64,000 nucleotides of DNA from Kribbella catacumbae DSM 19601 (GCF_000372465.1 NZ_AQUZ01000013.1:1-64000); one strand, 5' to 3'. Positions 1 through 8,572 are shown, counted from the stretch's first letter. Notes: generated by a model not told the origin, from the sequence alone. Translations and numbers: made by a program.

Positions 1-1
1 C

Positions 2-327
2 CCGCTCACCAAGGGCAAGGGCACCTTCAGCTTCAAGGCAGCGGGACGCGGCACCACGCGGTACTGGCGGGTGGCAGTGCCGAAGATGTCGTACTACGGC
101 AAGCCGATCGTGGCAGAGCCTGTTGCGAATTGGCTCGGCAGCGGCCGATTGTGTACCGACCGACAGGAAGTAGTCGACCGTTCGGCCGCGCGCCACGCTC
201 ACGCAGGCCGCGGCCGGCCCCAGAACCGGCACTACTTCCTGTCGGTCGGCACACAACGCGAACCCCAGACCCATTTCCCAACAGGCTCGGCAACGGCAGC
301 CGGGCCTTCAAACTCACTGTGCGTTGA
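2..327 (+). pseudogene. Tail of an exported-protein gene, split by a palindromic element
   Basis: The gene enters from the left edge. Its frame (codons from base 2) reads PLTKGKGTFSFKAAGRG... up to PIVA near base 115, then runs into a palindromic insert. After the insert a different frame resumes the tail as GSRAFKLTVR and stops at 325-327. The intact ending can be inferred from the second copy at 412-606, which reads PIVATVSKVFPLAVR. The insert therefore replaced or interrupted a few codons and shifted the frame. The module (WRI/V-T/AVP-M-x-Y-x-G-x-PIVA-x-S-x-F-x-L-x-VR) looks like a C-terminal beta-rich domain of secreted actinobacterial proteins, but I cannot name the family. Without the insert it would be a normal gene end. 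Confidence 0.6.
118..286. mobile_element. Palindromic element, family 3 (MITE-like), inside a gene tail
   Basis: Arms at 151-174 and 231-254 are 24 nt long and complementary with one mismatch (GTGTACCGACCGACAGGAAG... against its complement). The outer parts, from GCCTGTTG at 118 to CAACAGGC ending at 286, also pair imperfectly, and a 7-bp GGCCGCG/CGCGGCC stem (184-190 with 209-215) lies in the centre. There is no coding capacity. It sits exactly where the reading frame of the surrounding gene tail is lost, so it looks like a non-autonomous insertion. No clear target-site duplication was found. Confidence 0.6.
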
Positions 328-411
328 GGTTTGCAACTAGGTGCAAGGGTTCTTACGTGGGTCGTACTGCGTGCGCTAGCTTGCTGGCCACGTGCCGGTG
401 GCAGGGGTGCC

Positions 412-606
412 CTGCAGTACTTCGACGGCTCGGTCTGGCGCCATTCGATGTACATCCCGCTGACCAACGGCAAGGGCACCGCGAGCTTCAAGGCGGCCGG
501 CAGCGGGACCACCCGGAACTGGCGGATCACGGTGCCGGCGATGACCTACAACGGTCTGCCGATCGTGGCAACAGTCAGCAAGGTCTTTCCACTCGCTGTC
601 CGCTGA
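412..606 (+). pseudogene. Second, 5'-truncated copy of the exported-protein tail
   Basis: In frame this segment reads QYFDGSVWRHSMYIPLTNG... to ...VATVSKVFPLAVR and a TGA at 604-606. It aligns along its length with the fragment at 2-327, for example PLTNGKGTASFKAAGSGTT against PLTKGKGTFSFKAAGRGTT. Upstream of base 412 the similarity stops abruptly, and the sequence back to base 331 has no recognisable protein pattern. It is most simply the leftover 3' end of a paralogous gene after a deletion, or a tandem duplication of the C-terminal module. There is no start codon with a ribosome-binding site. Confidence 0.5.
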
Positions 607-617
607 GTCGCTACCGG

Positions 618-658
618 ACCGTGACCCAACGGGTGTTTTAGTCACCCTGGGTCACGGT
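618..658 (+). terminator. Strong stem-loop after the gene remnants
   Basis: ACCGTGACCC at 618-627 pairs perfectly with GGGTCACGGT at 649-658, and an inner GGGTG/CACCC stem (631-635 with 643-647) closes a TTTTAGT loop. It lies 12 bases after the stop of the second tail remnant and ahead of the pst promoter. A role as transcription terminator insulating pst is inferred; there is no T-tract. Confidence 0.5.
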
Positions 659-723
659 TCCTCACTCAGTTCACCTGTTGGCCTCCTGACGGCACGCCGG
701 GCGTCGCGAGGGCTACCGAAACC

Positions 724-745
724 GTTCACCGCTCGTTCATCCGGG
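724..745 (+). promoter_or_regulatory. PHO-box-like direct repeat upstream of pstS
   Basis: Two adjacent 11-nt units, GTTCACCGCTC (724-734) and GTTCATCCGGG (735-745), match the direct-repeat unit described for PhoP boxes in Streptomyces (G[G/T]TCAYYYR[G/C]G). A further single unit, GTTCACCTGTT, is at 669-679. The pair ends about 80 bp before the pstS start, where a phosphate-starvation activator would be expected to bind. PhoR/PhoP are not encoded in the window. Confidence 0.6.
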
Positions 746-826
746 GCGGACCACCCGGTCACTTGCTCTCCCTACCGTCTGTGGAAGTTCAAGAAGTCTT
801 GATTCCCGCAGAAGGGCAACACTCTC

Positions 827-1951
827 GTGTCCGTCAATCGCCTGCTCCGCGTCGGCACCGTCGCCGTGGCATCCCTCGGCGTCCTCGCTCTGAGCGCCTG
901 TGGCTCCGACCCGGAGTCGTCCGCGAACCCCGGCAGCACCAGCTCGTCCTCCGGCGGCGACTGCCCGAAGGGCACCCTGAACGCCGAGGGTTCCTCGGCG
1001 CAGAAGAACGCCATCGAAGAAGTCATCTCCAAGTACAACGAGAAGTGCACCGACGTCACGGTGAACTACAACCCGACCGGTTCCGGTGCGGGCATCAAGC
1101 AGTTCAACGCGAGCCAGGTCGACTTCGCGGGTTCCGACTCGGCGCTGAAGACCGAGTCCAAGGACGGTGGCGAGGCCGAGGCCGCCGCGGCGGCCAAGCG
1201 CTGCCAGGGCAGCCCGGCGCTGAACCTGCCGATGGTCATCGGCCCGGTCGCGATCGCCTACAACGTGGACGGTCTGGACAAGCTGGTCGTCGACGGCGCG
1301 ACCGCCGCGAAGATCTTCCAGGGCACCATCAAGACCTGGAACGACCCGGCGATCGTCAAGCTGAACCCGGGCGCCAAGCTGCCGACGGCCCCGATCGCGG
1401 TCTTCTTCCGCTCGGACGAGTCCGGTACCACCGAGAACTTCACCAAGTACCTCGAAGCGGCCGGTGGCGGTGCGTGGACCGGTAAGCCGGCCAAGAAGTG
1501 GACCGGCACGGGCGCCGGCAAGGAGAAGTCCGCCGGTGTCGCCGAAGGCGTGAAGAGCACCAAGAACTCGATCACCTACGTCGAGTGGAGCTACGCCGTC
1601 GACAACAAGCTGGGCGTTGCCCAGGTCGACACGGGCGCCGGCCCGGTCGAGCTGTCCGCCGAGTCCGCAGGCAAGGCGCTGGCCGCCGCGAAGCCGGCCG
1701 GTACCGGTAGCGACCTGGCCCTGAAGCTCGACTACGCGACCAAGGCGCCGGGCGCCTACCCGATCATCCTGGTCACGTACGAGATCGCCTGCAGCAAGGG
1801 CCTGCCGGCCGAGAAGACCGCTCTGGTGAAGAGCTTCCTGACGTACTTCGCCAGCGCCGACGGCCAGTCGTCGCTGGCCGACCTGAAGTACGCGCCGCTT
1901 CCGGAGGAGACCCGGACCAAGGTCGACGCCGCCATCCAGGCGATCAGCTGA
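827..1951 (+). CDS. pstS: Phosphate-binding lipoprotein PstS of the high-affinity phosphate ABC transporter
   Basis: 374 residues from a GTG start. The N-terminus is a lipoprotein signal peptide with lipobox LSAC (Cys25), followed by a Ser/Gly-rich linker. The mature part carries PstS hallmarks: a phosphate-loop region GSGAGIKQF with the downstream DFAGSDSAL, and FFRSDESGTTENFTKYL. The length suits the actinobacterial family. It binds inorganic phosphate outside the membrane and hands it to PstCA. It is the first gene of pstS-pstC-pstA-pstB, behind a PHO-box-like repeat, so phosphate-starvation control is likely. A hairpin after the stop probably lowers expression of the downstream permease genes relative to PstS. 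Confidence 0.95.
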   Translation: MSVNRLLRVGTVAVASLGVLALSACGSDPESSANPGSTSSSSGGDCPKGTLNAEGSSAQKNAIEEVISKYNEKCTDVTVNYNPTGSGAGIKQFNASQVDFAGSDSALKTESKDGGEAEAAAAAKRCQGSPALNLPMVIGPVAIAYNVDGLDKLVVDGATAAKIFQGTIKTWNDPAIVKLNPGAKLPTAPIAVFFRSDESGTTENFTKYLEAAGGGAWTGKPAKKWTGTGAGKEKSAGVAEGVKSTKNSITYVEWSYAVDNKLGVAQVDTGAGPVELSAESAGKALAAAKPAGTGSDLALKLDYATKAPGAYPIILVTYEIACSKGLPAEKTALVKSFLTYFASADGQSSLADLKYAPLPEETRTKVDAAIQAIS

Positions 1952-1984
1952 CCCGCACGAAACATCGCAGTACGGCGTGATGCG

Positions 1985-2021
1985 AGCCCCGGTCGTTCCG
2001 CGAACACGGACGGCCGGGGCT
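1985..2021 (+). terminator. Hairpin between pstS and pstC
   Basis: AGCCCCGG (1985-1992) pairs with CCGGGGCT (2014-2021), with shorter CCG/CGG pairing inside. It lies in the 122-nt pstS-pstC gap, where an attenuating terminator or an RNA-stabilising stem would let PstS exceed the permease. That role is inferred from position. Confidence 0.5.
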
Positions 2022-2073
2022 TCGGCCCGCCAGCTTGCCACCCCGCATCGACCAGGCGCTTGGAGCAGCATCG

Positions 2074-3138
2074 ATGAGTAGTACAGACGGCACGGCCCCG
2101 CCCGACCGGCCGACCGACCGCAGTACCGGGCCGAAACTCGACCTAGGCCCGGTCGGGCATCTCGGCGACCGGCTGTTCGCCGGCCTCGCCCGTGGATCCG
2201 GCGGGCTGGTGGTCGCGATCGTCGCCTTCGTCGGCATCTTCCTGCTCGCGCTGGCGATTCCCGCGCTGGCCGACAACAACAGCAGCTTCCTGTTCTCGCG
2301 GATCTGGGAGCCCGGCGGTGAGACGCCGAGGTTCGGCATCGCGGCGCTGTTCTACACGACGCTGGTCAGCTCGATCATCGCGATGGTGATCGCGGTCCCG
2401 ATCGCGGTCGGCGTCGCGTTGTTCACCACCTACTACTCGCCCAAGCGGCTGGCCGCGCCGGTCTCGCACGCGATCGACCTGCTCGCCGCTGTCCCTTCGA
2501 TCATCTACGGCCTGTGGGCGATCATCTTCTTCGCCCCGATCCTGCGCCCGGTGATCGACGGCCTGAGCTCGGCGCTCGGCTGGCTGCCGCTGTTCGAGAA
2601 GCCGGCCACCGACAACCTCGGCGTCGTCTTCACCGCCTCCGTCGTGCTGGCGATCATGATCTTGCCGGTGGTCACCGCGATCAGCCGGGAGATCTTCGCG
2701 CAGACGCCGATCACGCATCGCGAGGGCGCGCTCGCCCTCGGCGCGACCCGCTGGGAGATGATCCGGATGGCCGTCTTGCCGTACGGCCGCTCCGGTGTGG
2801 TCAGCGCCTCGATGCTCGGCCTCGGCCGCGCGCTCGGTGAGACCGTCGCCGTACTGATCATCTTGTCGGTGCCGAACGGCAACGACCCGTGGGACTCCTC
2901 GATCTTCGCCGGCGGCGAGACGTTCGCGTCGAAGATCGCCAACAACGCCGCGGAGTTCGACTCCCCGGAGAAGACCGGCGCCTACATCGCGGCCGGTCTG
3001 GTCCTGTTCGTGGTGACCTTCCTGGTCAACTCCGCCGCCCGCCTGATCGTCGCGCGCAGCGGCCCCGGCAACAGGCGCCCGCGCCGCAACCGCCGGGCCG
3101 GCACCAACCCCGCTCAGACCGAAGGAGCCGCCACGTGA
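2074..3138 (+). CDS. pstC: Phosphate ABC transporter permease PstC
   Basis: 354 residues from ATG at 2074, preceded by TTGGAG about 8 nt upstream. An upstream TTG in frame (2035) has no ribosome-binding site. There is a cytoplasmic N-terminal tail, then about six membrane helices. The ABC permease coupling loop lies in the second half (REGALALGATRWEMIRMAVLPYGRSG, written here only as REGALALGATRWEM...), followed by LGLGRALGETVAV, typical of PstC. The C-terminus is a basic Arg/Asn-rich tail. PstC and PstA form the membrane channel. Its stop overlaps the start of a 26-codon repeat-derived frame that bridges to pstA. Confidence 0.93.
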   Translation: MSSTDGTAPPDRPTDRSTGPKLDLGPVGHLGDRLFAGLARGSGGLVVAIVAFVGIFLLALAIPALADNNSSFLFSRIWEPGGETPRFGIAALFYTTLVSSIIAMVIAVPIAVGVALFTTYYSPKRLAAPVSHAIDLLAAVPSIIYGLWAIIFFAPILRPVIDGLSSALGWLPLFEKPATDNLGVVFTASVVLAIMILPVVTAISREIFAQTPITHREGALALGATRWEMIRMAVLPYGRSGVVSASMLGLGRALGETVAVLIILSVPNGNDPWDSSIFAGGETFASKIANNAAEFDSPEKTGAYIAAGLVLFVVTFLVNSAARLIVARSGPGNRRPRRNRRAGTNPAQTEGAAT

Positions 3139-3215
3139 GCGAGCGCAGCGAGCGAACCAATAAGCACAGCACACTTTCGTCATCGGCGCCCGGAGCGAAG
3201 CGAGGACGTCGATGA
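3135..3215 (+). repeat. Repeat-derived 26-codon frame bridging pstC and pstA
   Basis: The pstC-pstA gap is filled by a frame from GTG at 3135, overlapping the pstC stop as GTGA, to TGA at 3213-3215, overlapping the pstA start as ATGA. It encodes VSERSERTNKH...APGAKRGRR. The DNA has two repetitive halves, GAGCGAGCGCAGCGAGCGAA and CGGAGCGAAGCGAGGACG, which I recognise as the kind of low-complexity repeat seen between genes in other actinobacteria (from memory, not checked). It could act as a translational-coupling spacer or as a structured intergenic RNA. A functional peptide is unlikely. Confidence 0.5.
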
Positions 3216-4132
3216 CGACCCTCGCCGCGAACAAGCCGGCGTACGACGGTAAGACTCTCGATCTGACCGGCAAGTCCGGCGCCCGGGCGTTCAAGAACAC
3301 CCTGGCCACCGTGCTCATCGTCCTGTGCTTCCTGGTCGCTCTCGTTCCGCTGCTGTGGATCCTGTGGACCGTGATCAGCAAGGGCTACCACCTGCTGCTG
3401 GACCCGAACTGGTGGTCCCAGTCGCAGCGCGGCGTGACCGTACGCCGGGTCGGCGGCGGCGCGTACCACGCGATCATGGGCACGCTGATCATGGCGCTGA
3501 TCTGCGCCGCGATCGCGGTCCCGATCGCCATCCTCGGCGCGATCTACCTGGTCGAGTACGGCAAGGGCACCAAGGCCGCCAAGGTGGTCAGCTTCATGAT
3601 CGACATCCTCACCGGTGTCCCCTCGATCGTCGCCGCGCTGTTCATCTACGCGGTCTGGATCACCGTGTTCGGGTTCAACCGGGTCGGGTTCGCGGTGTCG
3701 CTGTCACTGGTACTGCTGATGCTGCCGGTCGTCCTGCGCTCCACCGAGGAGATGCTGAAACTGGTACCGGACGAGCTGCGCGAAGCGTCGTACGCGCTCG
3801 GGGTGCCGAAGTGGAAGACGATCCTGAAGGTGGTCGTGCCGACCGCGTTCGGCGGCATCATCACCGGCGTCATGCTCGGCCTGGCCCGGGTGATGGGTGA
3901 GACCGCGCCGCTGCTGATCCTGGTCGGCTACTCCAAGAACATCAACCTGAACCCCTTCGAGGGATTCATGGGCGCATTGCCGACGATGATCAACCAGGAC
4001 CGCACCGAGCTCGCCCTGCAGCCCGCCGCGGATCGGGTCTGGGCCGCCGCTCTGACGCTGATCCTGCTGGTCCTCCTGCTCAACCTGCTGGCCCGCGTGA
4101 TCGCGCGCTTCAGCACCATCAAGTCCAAATAG
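3212..4132 (+). CDS. pstA: Phosphate ABC transporter permease PstA
   Basis: 306 residues. Six predicted membrane helices carry the permease signature [17 protein letters not shown] followed by [13 protein letters not shown], which is diagnostic for PstA. The ATG follows GAGGACGTCG, and its first bases overlap the stop of the small bridging frame, so translation is probably coupled. It pairs with PstC to form the phosphate channel energised by PstB. pstB follows 20 bp downstream. Confidence 0.93.
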   Translation: MTTLAANKPAYDGKTLDLTGKSGARAFKNTLATVLIVLCFLVALVPLLWILWTVISKGYHLLLDPNWWSQSQRGVTVRRVGGGAYHAIMGTLIMALICAAIAVPIAILGAIYLVEYGKGTKAAKVVSFMIDILTGVPSIVAALFIYAVWITVFGFNRVGFAVSLSLVLLMLPVVLRSTEEMLKLVPDELREASYALGVPKWKTILKVVVPTAFGGIITGVMLGLARVMGETAPLLILVGYSKNINLNPFEGFMGALPTMINQDRTELALQPAADRVWAAALTLILLVLLLNLLARVIARFSTIKSK

Positions 4133-4152
4133 TCGAGAGGTTCTGAGTCGAT

Positions 4153-4929
4153 ATGGCAAAGCGCATCGAGGTCAGCGGCCTCAACGTCTACTACGGCGAC
4201 TTCAAGGCCGTCGAGGACGTGTCGATGACGATCGAGCCCCGCTCGGTCACGGCGTTCATCGGCCCGTCCGGCTGCGGCAAGTCCACCTACCTGCGCACCC
4301 TGAACCGGATGCACGAGGTGATCCCCGGCGCCCGGGTCGAGGGCAAGGTGATGCTGGACCAGCAGGATCTGTACGCCAGCGGCATCGACCCGGTGGCCGT
4401 CCGCCGCGTGGTCGGCATGGTGTTCCAGCGGCCGAACCCGTTCCCGACCATGTCGATCTTCGACAACGTCGCGTCCGGGCTGAAGCTGAACGGAGTCAAG
4501 GACAAGAAGAAGCTCACCGAGGTGGTCGAGGCGTCGCTCAAGGGCGCGAACCTCTGGAACGAGGTCAAGGATCGCCTCGAGAAGCCCGGCTCGGGTCTGT
4601 CCGGCGGTCAGCAGCAGCGGCTGTGCATCGCCCGGGCGATCGCGGTCGAGCCCGAGGTGATCTTGATGGACGAGCCGTGCTCGGCCCTCGACCCGATCTC
4701 GACGCTCGCGATCGAGGACCTGATCGAGAAGCTGAAGGACAAGTTCACCGTCGTCATCGTGACCCACAACATGCAGCAGGCGGCCCGGGTCTCCGACCAG
4801 ACCGCCTTCTTCAACCTGGCCGCGACCGGCAAGCCGGGCCGGCTGATCGAGATGGGCCCGACCAAGCAGATCTTCTCCAACCCCAACGAGAAGGCCACCG
4901 AGGACTACATCACCGGCCGCTTCGGCTGA
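4153..4929 (+). CDS. pstB: Phosphate ABC transporter ATPase PstB
   Basis: 258 residues, the usual PstB length. Walker A is GPSGCGKST at residues 37-45, the Q-loop is in [11 protein letters not shown], the signature is LSGGQQQR, Walker B is [12 protein letters not shown] and the switch histidine is in [10 protein letters not shown]. The sequence is nearly canonical ([12 protein letters not shown] at the start, [10 protein letters not shown] at the end). It hydrolyses ATP on the cytoplasmic face to drive phosphate import. It is the last pst gene here; phoU is not next to it. Confidence 0.96.
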   Translation: MAKRIEVSGLNVYYGDFKAVEDVSMTIEPRSVTAFIGPSGCGKSTYLRTLNRMHEVIPGARVEGKVMLDQQDLYASGIDPVAVRRVVGMVFQRPNPFPTMSIFDNVASGLKLNGVKDKKKLTEVVEASLKGANLWNEVKDRLEKPGSGLSGGQQQRLCIARAIAVEPEVILMDEPCSALDPISTLAIEDLIEKLKDKFTVVIVTHNMQQAARVSDQTAFFNLAATGKPGRLIEMGPTKQIFSNPNEKATEDYITGRFG

Positions 4930-4975
4930 GCCGATCCTCCGCAGTACGCCGCGCCCGCACCGCCGCGCCCTGGAT

Positions 4976-4991
4976 CCCTTCCTGTGAAGGG
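4976..4991 (+). terminator. Small hairpin after pstB
   Basis: CCCTTC (4976-4981) pairs with GAAGGG (4986-4991) around a CTGT loop, 47 bp after the pstB stop and before the next promoter region. The stem is only 6 bp and has no T-tract, so termination is a weak inference. Confidence 0.3.
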
Positions 4992-5057
4992 CTTCGGGCG
5001 TGGACGGGCGGGCGTAGTAGTCTCTGTGCCTTCTCAACGTTCTCAGAAGGGACCGTG

Positions 5058-5687
5058 GTGAGCACTCCGACGCCTCCCGGCGACGACCCGAACGACCCAA
5101 ACCGGCCCGAGGACACCCCGGGCAGCCCGGGTGACTACGGGCAGCAGCCGGATCCGTTCCAGCAGCCCGGCCAGCCTGGTCAGCCTGGGGGCTATGGGCA
5201 ACAACCAGGGCAGTACGGCCAGCCCGGCCAGCCCGACCCGTACGGCCAGCAGCCCGGTCAGCCCGGGTACGGCCAGCAGCCGGGGTACGGGCAGCAGCCG
5301 GGCCAGTACGGGCAGCAGCCTGGCCAGCCTGGTCAGTACGGACAACAGCCGGGCTACGGACAACAGCCGGGCTACGGGCAGCAGCCTGGGTACGGCCAGC
5401 AGCCAGGTGGATATCCGGGCCAGCCCGGCGGCTACCCGGGCCAGCAGGGTGCGTACGGGTACGGCGGCGGGGCACCGCAGAGCAACACCCCGCAGACGCT
5501 GGCGATCATCGGTATCGTCTGCTGGTTCTGCTGCTCGCCGGCCGCGATCGTCCTGGGCTTCGTCGCCCAGAGCAAGTTCCGCGAGCAGGGCCGGCCGGAC
5601 ACTCTCGCCAAGGTCGCCTGGATCGGTGGCATCGTCGCCCTCGCGATCGGCATCATCGGCTACGCGTCGGGCGCCGTCGGGCGCTAG
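5058..5687 (+). CDS. DUF4190-like membrane protein with Gln/Gly/Pro/Tyr-rich N-terminus
   Basis: 209 residues. The start GTG at 5058 was chosen because the paralogue at 6269 begins with the same GTGAGCACTCCGACGCC; an adjacent GTG at 5055 is possible. Residues from about 10 to 135 are a disordered repeat of [16 protein letters not shown] type. The C-terminal 75 residues hold two membrane helices in a DUF4190-like arrangement ([21 protein letters not shown], then [18 protein letters not shown]). The function is unknown. Such low-complexity cytoplasmic tails on small membrane proteins may mediate condensation or scaffolding, which is inference. Its tail resembles those of the RDD proteins downstream. 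Confidence 0.75.
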   Translation: MSTPTPPGDDPNDPNRPEDTPGSPGDYGQQPDPFQQPGQPGQPGGYGQQPGQYGQPGQPDPYGQQPGQPGYGQQPGYGQQPGQYGQQPGQPGQYGQQPGYGQQPGYGQQPGYGQQPGGYPGQPGGYPGQQGAYGYGGGAPQSNTPQTLAIIGIVCWFCCSPAAIVLGFVAQSKFREQGRPDTLAKVAWIGGIVALAIGIIGYASGAVGR

Positions 5688-5708
5688 TACCTCGTACGGC
5701 GTCGCCTG

Positions 5709-6149
5709 TCAGTTCAGGTTGCGGGCGACGCCGTAGACGAGCAGGAGTACGGCCAGCGCCTTGATCGCCCAGTCGACGGCGCGCGGGCTGGGCCGAAGCC
5801 TGGGTAGCTTGATCAGCCGGACCCGTTCGAGTGCCCAGGCAAGGAATTGGTAGCCGACGGCAACACCGATCAGCGGGCCGAGCACGAGGACGACGGGGTT
5901 GAAGTGCCAGGCGGCGTTCAGATCGCCCTGGAGCAAGGCCGCGGCCATCCGGGTTGCTCCACAGAATGGACAGTTCAGGCCAGTGGTGGCGTGCAGCAGG
6001 CACGGGATGCCAAGGTGGCGTGAACCGGACAGTTGGTAGATCGCGGCCAGGGCGAACCCGCCCACGCCGACGGCTGCCAGTCCGAGCACTCGCCGGTCCA
6101 GCGGCTCGACCGGTCCGCTCGGGCGGAGCACCACTGCTTGCTGGGTCAT
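5709..6149 (-). CDS. DUF2752 family membrane protein
   Basis: 146 residues from ATG (MTQQAVVLRP). Several hydrophobic helices surround the DUF2752 motif CLLHATTGLNCPFCGATRMA, with paired cysteines (C-x-x-C in CPFCG). The family has no proven function; the cysteines suggest metal or heme-related chemistry or redox sensing, which is inference. It is transcribed against the neighbouring DUF4190 and RDD genes and shares a short divergent promoter region with the RDD gene at 6269. A longer frame starting at TTG 6185 is less likely. Confidence 0.8.
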   Translation of the reverse strand: MTQQAVVLRPSGPVEPLDRRVLGLAAVGVGGFALAAIYQLSGSRHLGIPCLLHATTGLNCPFCGATRMAAALLQGDLNAAWHFNPVVLVLGPLIGVAVGYQFLAWALERVRLIKLPRLRPSPRAVDWAIKALAVLLLVYGVARNLN

Positions 6150-6268
6150 GGTCACGCCTACCAAGGTAACTCCTGCCGCAGGCAACTTGATGGGATCCCC
6201 CGGGCTGGTTGATCCGTCCGAGCATTAGCCTGCAAGCCACCCCTCCATTTGTCAGTAGAAAGGATGTC

Positions 6269-7021
6269 GTGAGCACTCCGACGCCACCGCCGGGTTATGG
6301 CCCGCAAGATCAGAACCAGCCGGGTCAGCCGCAGCCAGGCCAGTGCGGCCAGCCCGGTCAGTACGGTCAGGAGCCGGAGCAGCCCGGGCAGTACGGCCAG
6401 CCTGGTCAGCAGCCGGGCTATGGCCAGCCGCAGCAGCCGCAGTACGGGCAGCAGCCGGGCTACGGCCAGCCGCCGGCGCAGTACGGGCAGCCGGGCCAGC
6501 CGGGGCAGTACGGCCAGCCTGGACAGCCGGGGCAGTACGGCCAGCCTGGGCAGCCGCAGTACGGGCAGCAGCCGGGATACCCGCAGCAGTATGGGCAGCA
6601 GCCCTACGGCTACGGCGCCGCTCCGCAGGGCAATCTGGCCGAGTGGCCGCTCCGCGTTGGTGGCACGCTCATCGACGGCCTGCTCATCGCAGTGCCGTAC
6701 CTGATCGGCATCTGGCTCGGAGAGGCGACCACCAGCATCGTCGCGCTGCCGTTCACCCTGGTGGCCATCGGTGTGGCGATCTGGAACATCGTCATCAAGC
6801 AGGGCCAGACGGGTCAGACCATCGGCAAGGGCGTGGTCAAGATCAAGCTCGTCGACGGCGTGACCGGGCAGCCGATCGGACCGCTCAAGGCGTTAGTCCG
6901 CCAGCTCACCCACATCCTCGACGGCGCTGCCTGCTACGTCGGCTACCTGTGGCCGCTGTGGGACGACAAGAAGCAGACCTTCGCGGACAAGATCAACAAC
7001 ACGCTGGTCGTCAAGGTCTGA
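6269..7021 (+). CDS. RDD family membrane protein with Gln/Gly/Pro/Tyr-rich N-terminus (1 of 3)
   Basis: 250 residues from GTG, behind GAAAGGA. Residues 1 to about 120 are PGQYGQPGQ-type repeats. The rest is an RDD domain: a first Arg in [15 protein letters not shown] with the following Asp, then [19 protein letters not shown], and a closing [19 protein letters not shown] proteins are three-to-four-helix membrane proteins, and some have been linked to ion or sodium transport; the role here is unknown. It begins a run of three tandem RDD paralogues (7122 and 7729 follow), all with GAAAGGA ribosome-binding sites. Confidence 0.8.
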   Translation: MSTPTPPPGYGPQDQNQPGQPQPGQCGQPGQYGQEPEQPGQYGQPGQQPGYGQPQQPQYGQQPGYGQPPAQYGQPGQPGQYGQPGQPGQYGQPGQPQYGQQPGYPQQYGQQPYGYGAAPQGNLAEWPLRVGGTLIDGLLIAVPYLIGIWLGEATTSIVALPFTLVAIGVAIWNIVIKQGQTGQTIGKGVVKIKLVDGVTGQPIGPLKALVRQLTHILDGAACYVGYLWPLWDDKKQTFADKINNTLVVKV

Positions 7022-7121
7022 CGCTGCACGCCTGCGGACGCCGTGGCCTGTGCGGGCCACGGCGTCTGCCGCGTCCGGAATACTCCTGCCCACGGATCCG
7101 GAACGCCCTGAAAGGAATCCC

Positions 7122-7703
7122 GTGAGCACTCCTCCCAGCGGCCCGCAGTACCCGGGCCAGCCAGGCCAGTACCCGCCGGGGCAGCCCGGCGACCACAGCA
7201 ACAGCCAGTACGCGCCAGGCCCGCCGGTCTACACGCCAGGCGGCTCGCATCTGCAGGGCGGCTACGGCTACGCGCCACCCGGGCAACTGGCGGGCTGGCC
7301 GGTCCGGGTGGGCGCCTCCGTGATCGACTCGCTGGTACAGCTGCCACCGGCCGTCATTGGCGTCATCGTGGCGGTGGCCGTGAACGGCGACAGCAGGCAA
7401 CTCACCCCGGCCGCGGCCACCTCGATGGTGCTGGGCGGCCTGCTCAGCCTGCTGGTCGCGATCTGGAACCGGGTCATCAAGCAGGGCAGATCGGGTCAGT
7501 CGATCGGCAAGCAGGTCACCGGGCTGAAGATCGTGTCCGCACGGACCGGGCAGACCATCGGCGTGGGCAGGACGCTCGGCCGGGAGATCTGCGCGAACAT
7601 CTTCAACAACCTCTGCTTCCTGAACCTGCTCTGGCCGCTGTGGGACGCAAAGCAGCAGACCTGGCACGACAAGGTCGTTTCCGACCTGGTGATCAAGCTC
7701 TGA
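7122..7703 (+). CDS. RDD family membrane protein (2 of 3), short N-terminal tail
   Basis: 193 residues from GTG ([15 protein letters not shown]). The low-complexity tail is only about 55 residues, the shortest of the three paralogues. The RDD domain shows [35 protein letters not shown] and the closing [18 protein letters not shown]. The ribosome-binding site GAAAGGA and the start context copy those of the neighbours, so the three genes are tandem duplicates. The function is not known. Only 25 bp separate it from the next paralogue. Confidence 0.8.
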   Translation: MSTPPSGPQYPGQPGQYPPGQPGDHSNSQYAPGPPVYTPGGSHLQGGYGYAPPGQLAGWPVRVGASVIDSLVQLPPAVIGVIVAVAVNGDSRQLTPAAATSMVLGGLLSLLVAIWNRVIKQGRSGQSIGKQVTGLKIVSARTGQTIGVGRTLGREICANIFNNLCFLNLLWPLWDAKQQTWHDKVVSDLVIKL

Positions 7704-7728
7704 TCTGGAGCGCCGAGAAAGGAATACC

Positions 7729-8478
7729 GTGACCACCCCTCCCCACGGCCCCGAGGACCGCCCTCAGGACCACCCGACCCAACCGCCGGCTCAGCCCGGC
7801 CCTGGGCAGCCGCAGTACGGGCAGCCGCCGCAGTACGGGCAACCTGGCCAGTACGGGCAGCCCGGCCAACCTGGCCAGCCGCAGTACAGGCAACCCCAGT
7901 ACGGACAACCGCAGTACGGGCAGCAGCCCGGCTACGGGCAACCTGGCTACGGGCAACCCGGTTATGGACAGCAGCCCGGGCCCTACGGTCAGAACCCGTA
8001 CGGACAGGGCTACGGCTACGGCACTCCCGGCGGCGCTGAACTGGCCGGCTGGGGCTCACGCGTCGGTGCCGCCGTCCTGGACGGCCTGGTCTGCGGCGTA
8101 CCGGCCATCGTCGGCTATGGGGTCTTCCTCGGCCACATCGCCGTCCGCGAAGGCAACCGGTACCCCGACGACCAGCCGCAGGCGTGGGCCGTCATCGTGA
8201 TGGTGGTGGGCATCCTGGCCAGCATCGGCCTGTGGATCTGGAACCGGGTAGTCCGGCAGGGCAACACCGGTCAGAGCATCGGCAAGAGCGTGCTCGGCAT
8301 CAAGCTGGTGGACTCCCGGTCCTTCCAGGTGATCGGCCCGGGCAAGGCGTTCCTCCGCGACTTCCTGCGCGGGATCTTCGACCAGGCCTGCCTGCTCAAC
8401 TCGCTCTGGCCGTTGTGGGACGACCAGAAGCAGACCTGGCACGACAAGGTGATGTCCACCTACGTCATCAAGGTCTAG
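7729..8478 (+). CDS. RDD family membrane protein with Gln/Gly/Pro/Tyr-rich N-terminus (3 of 3)
   Basis: 249 residues from GTG ([13 protein letters not shown]). The tail, about residues 15 to 100, is dominated by QYGQP and GYGQ units. The RDD domain contains [35 protein letters not shown] and [18 protein letters not shown]. Its closing motif is close to that of paralogue 2. A long palindrome (family 1, copy 1) begins 4 bp after the stop and may end transcription of the whole RDD group. Confidence 0.8.
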   Translation: MTTPPHGPEDRPQDHPTQPPAQPGPGQPQYGQPPQYGQPGQYGQPGQPGQPQYRQPQYGQPQYGQQPGYGQPGYGQPGYGQQPGPYGQNPYGQGYGYGTPGGAELAGWGSRVGAAVLDGLVCGVPAIVGYGVFLGHIAVREGNRYPDDQPQAWAVIVMVVGILASIGLWIWNRVVRQGNTGQSIGKSVLGIKLVDSRSFQVIGPGKAFLRDFLRGIFDQACLLNSLWPLWDDQKQTWHDKVMSTYVIKV

Positions 8479-8482
8479 CCCT

Positions 8483-8572
8483 CTCCGTTCATTCGCCCCC
8501 TTTTCACCCGTTTGGTGTCGATCACCTCAGGCGAGAGGCTGCGACGGGTGAAAAGGGGGCGAATGAACGGAG
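8483..8572. repeat. Family 1 long palindrome, copy 1 (between convergent genes)
   Basis: The arms 8483-8510 and 8545-8572 are 28 nt and perfectly complementary, with core GTTCATTCGCCCCCTTTTCA, around a 34-nt centre. It starts 4 bp after the RDD stop and ends 14 bp before the stop of the opposing gene, so either transcript would end in a very stable hairpin. The same core recurs at 40368, 42595 and 52329. The outer 3-4 bp (CTCC/GGAG) are unique to this copy yet still pair. Confidence 0.85.

Noticed and set aside
737-2071. Minus-strand frame opposite pstS
   Set aside because: Shadow of the high-GC pstS; the product is Arg/Gly/Val-rich and unlike any family.
3928-5475. Long minus-strand frame across pstB and the QYGQ gene
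   Set aside because: It covers the codons of pstB and of a repetitive tail in antisense, with Arg/Pro/Gly-rich low-complexity product; no ribosome-binding site.
6269-8478. QYGQ repeats as a CRISPR or VNTR locus
   Set aside because: The repeats stay in frame within protein-coding genes that end in intact RDD domains; they are coding low complexity.
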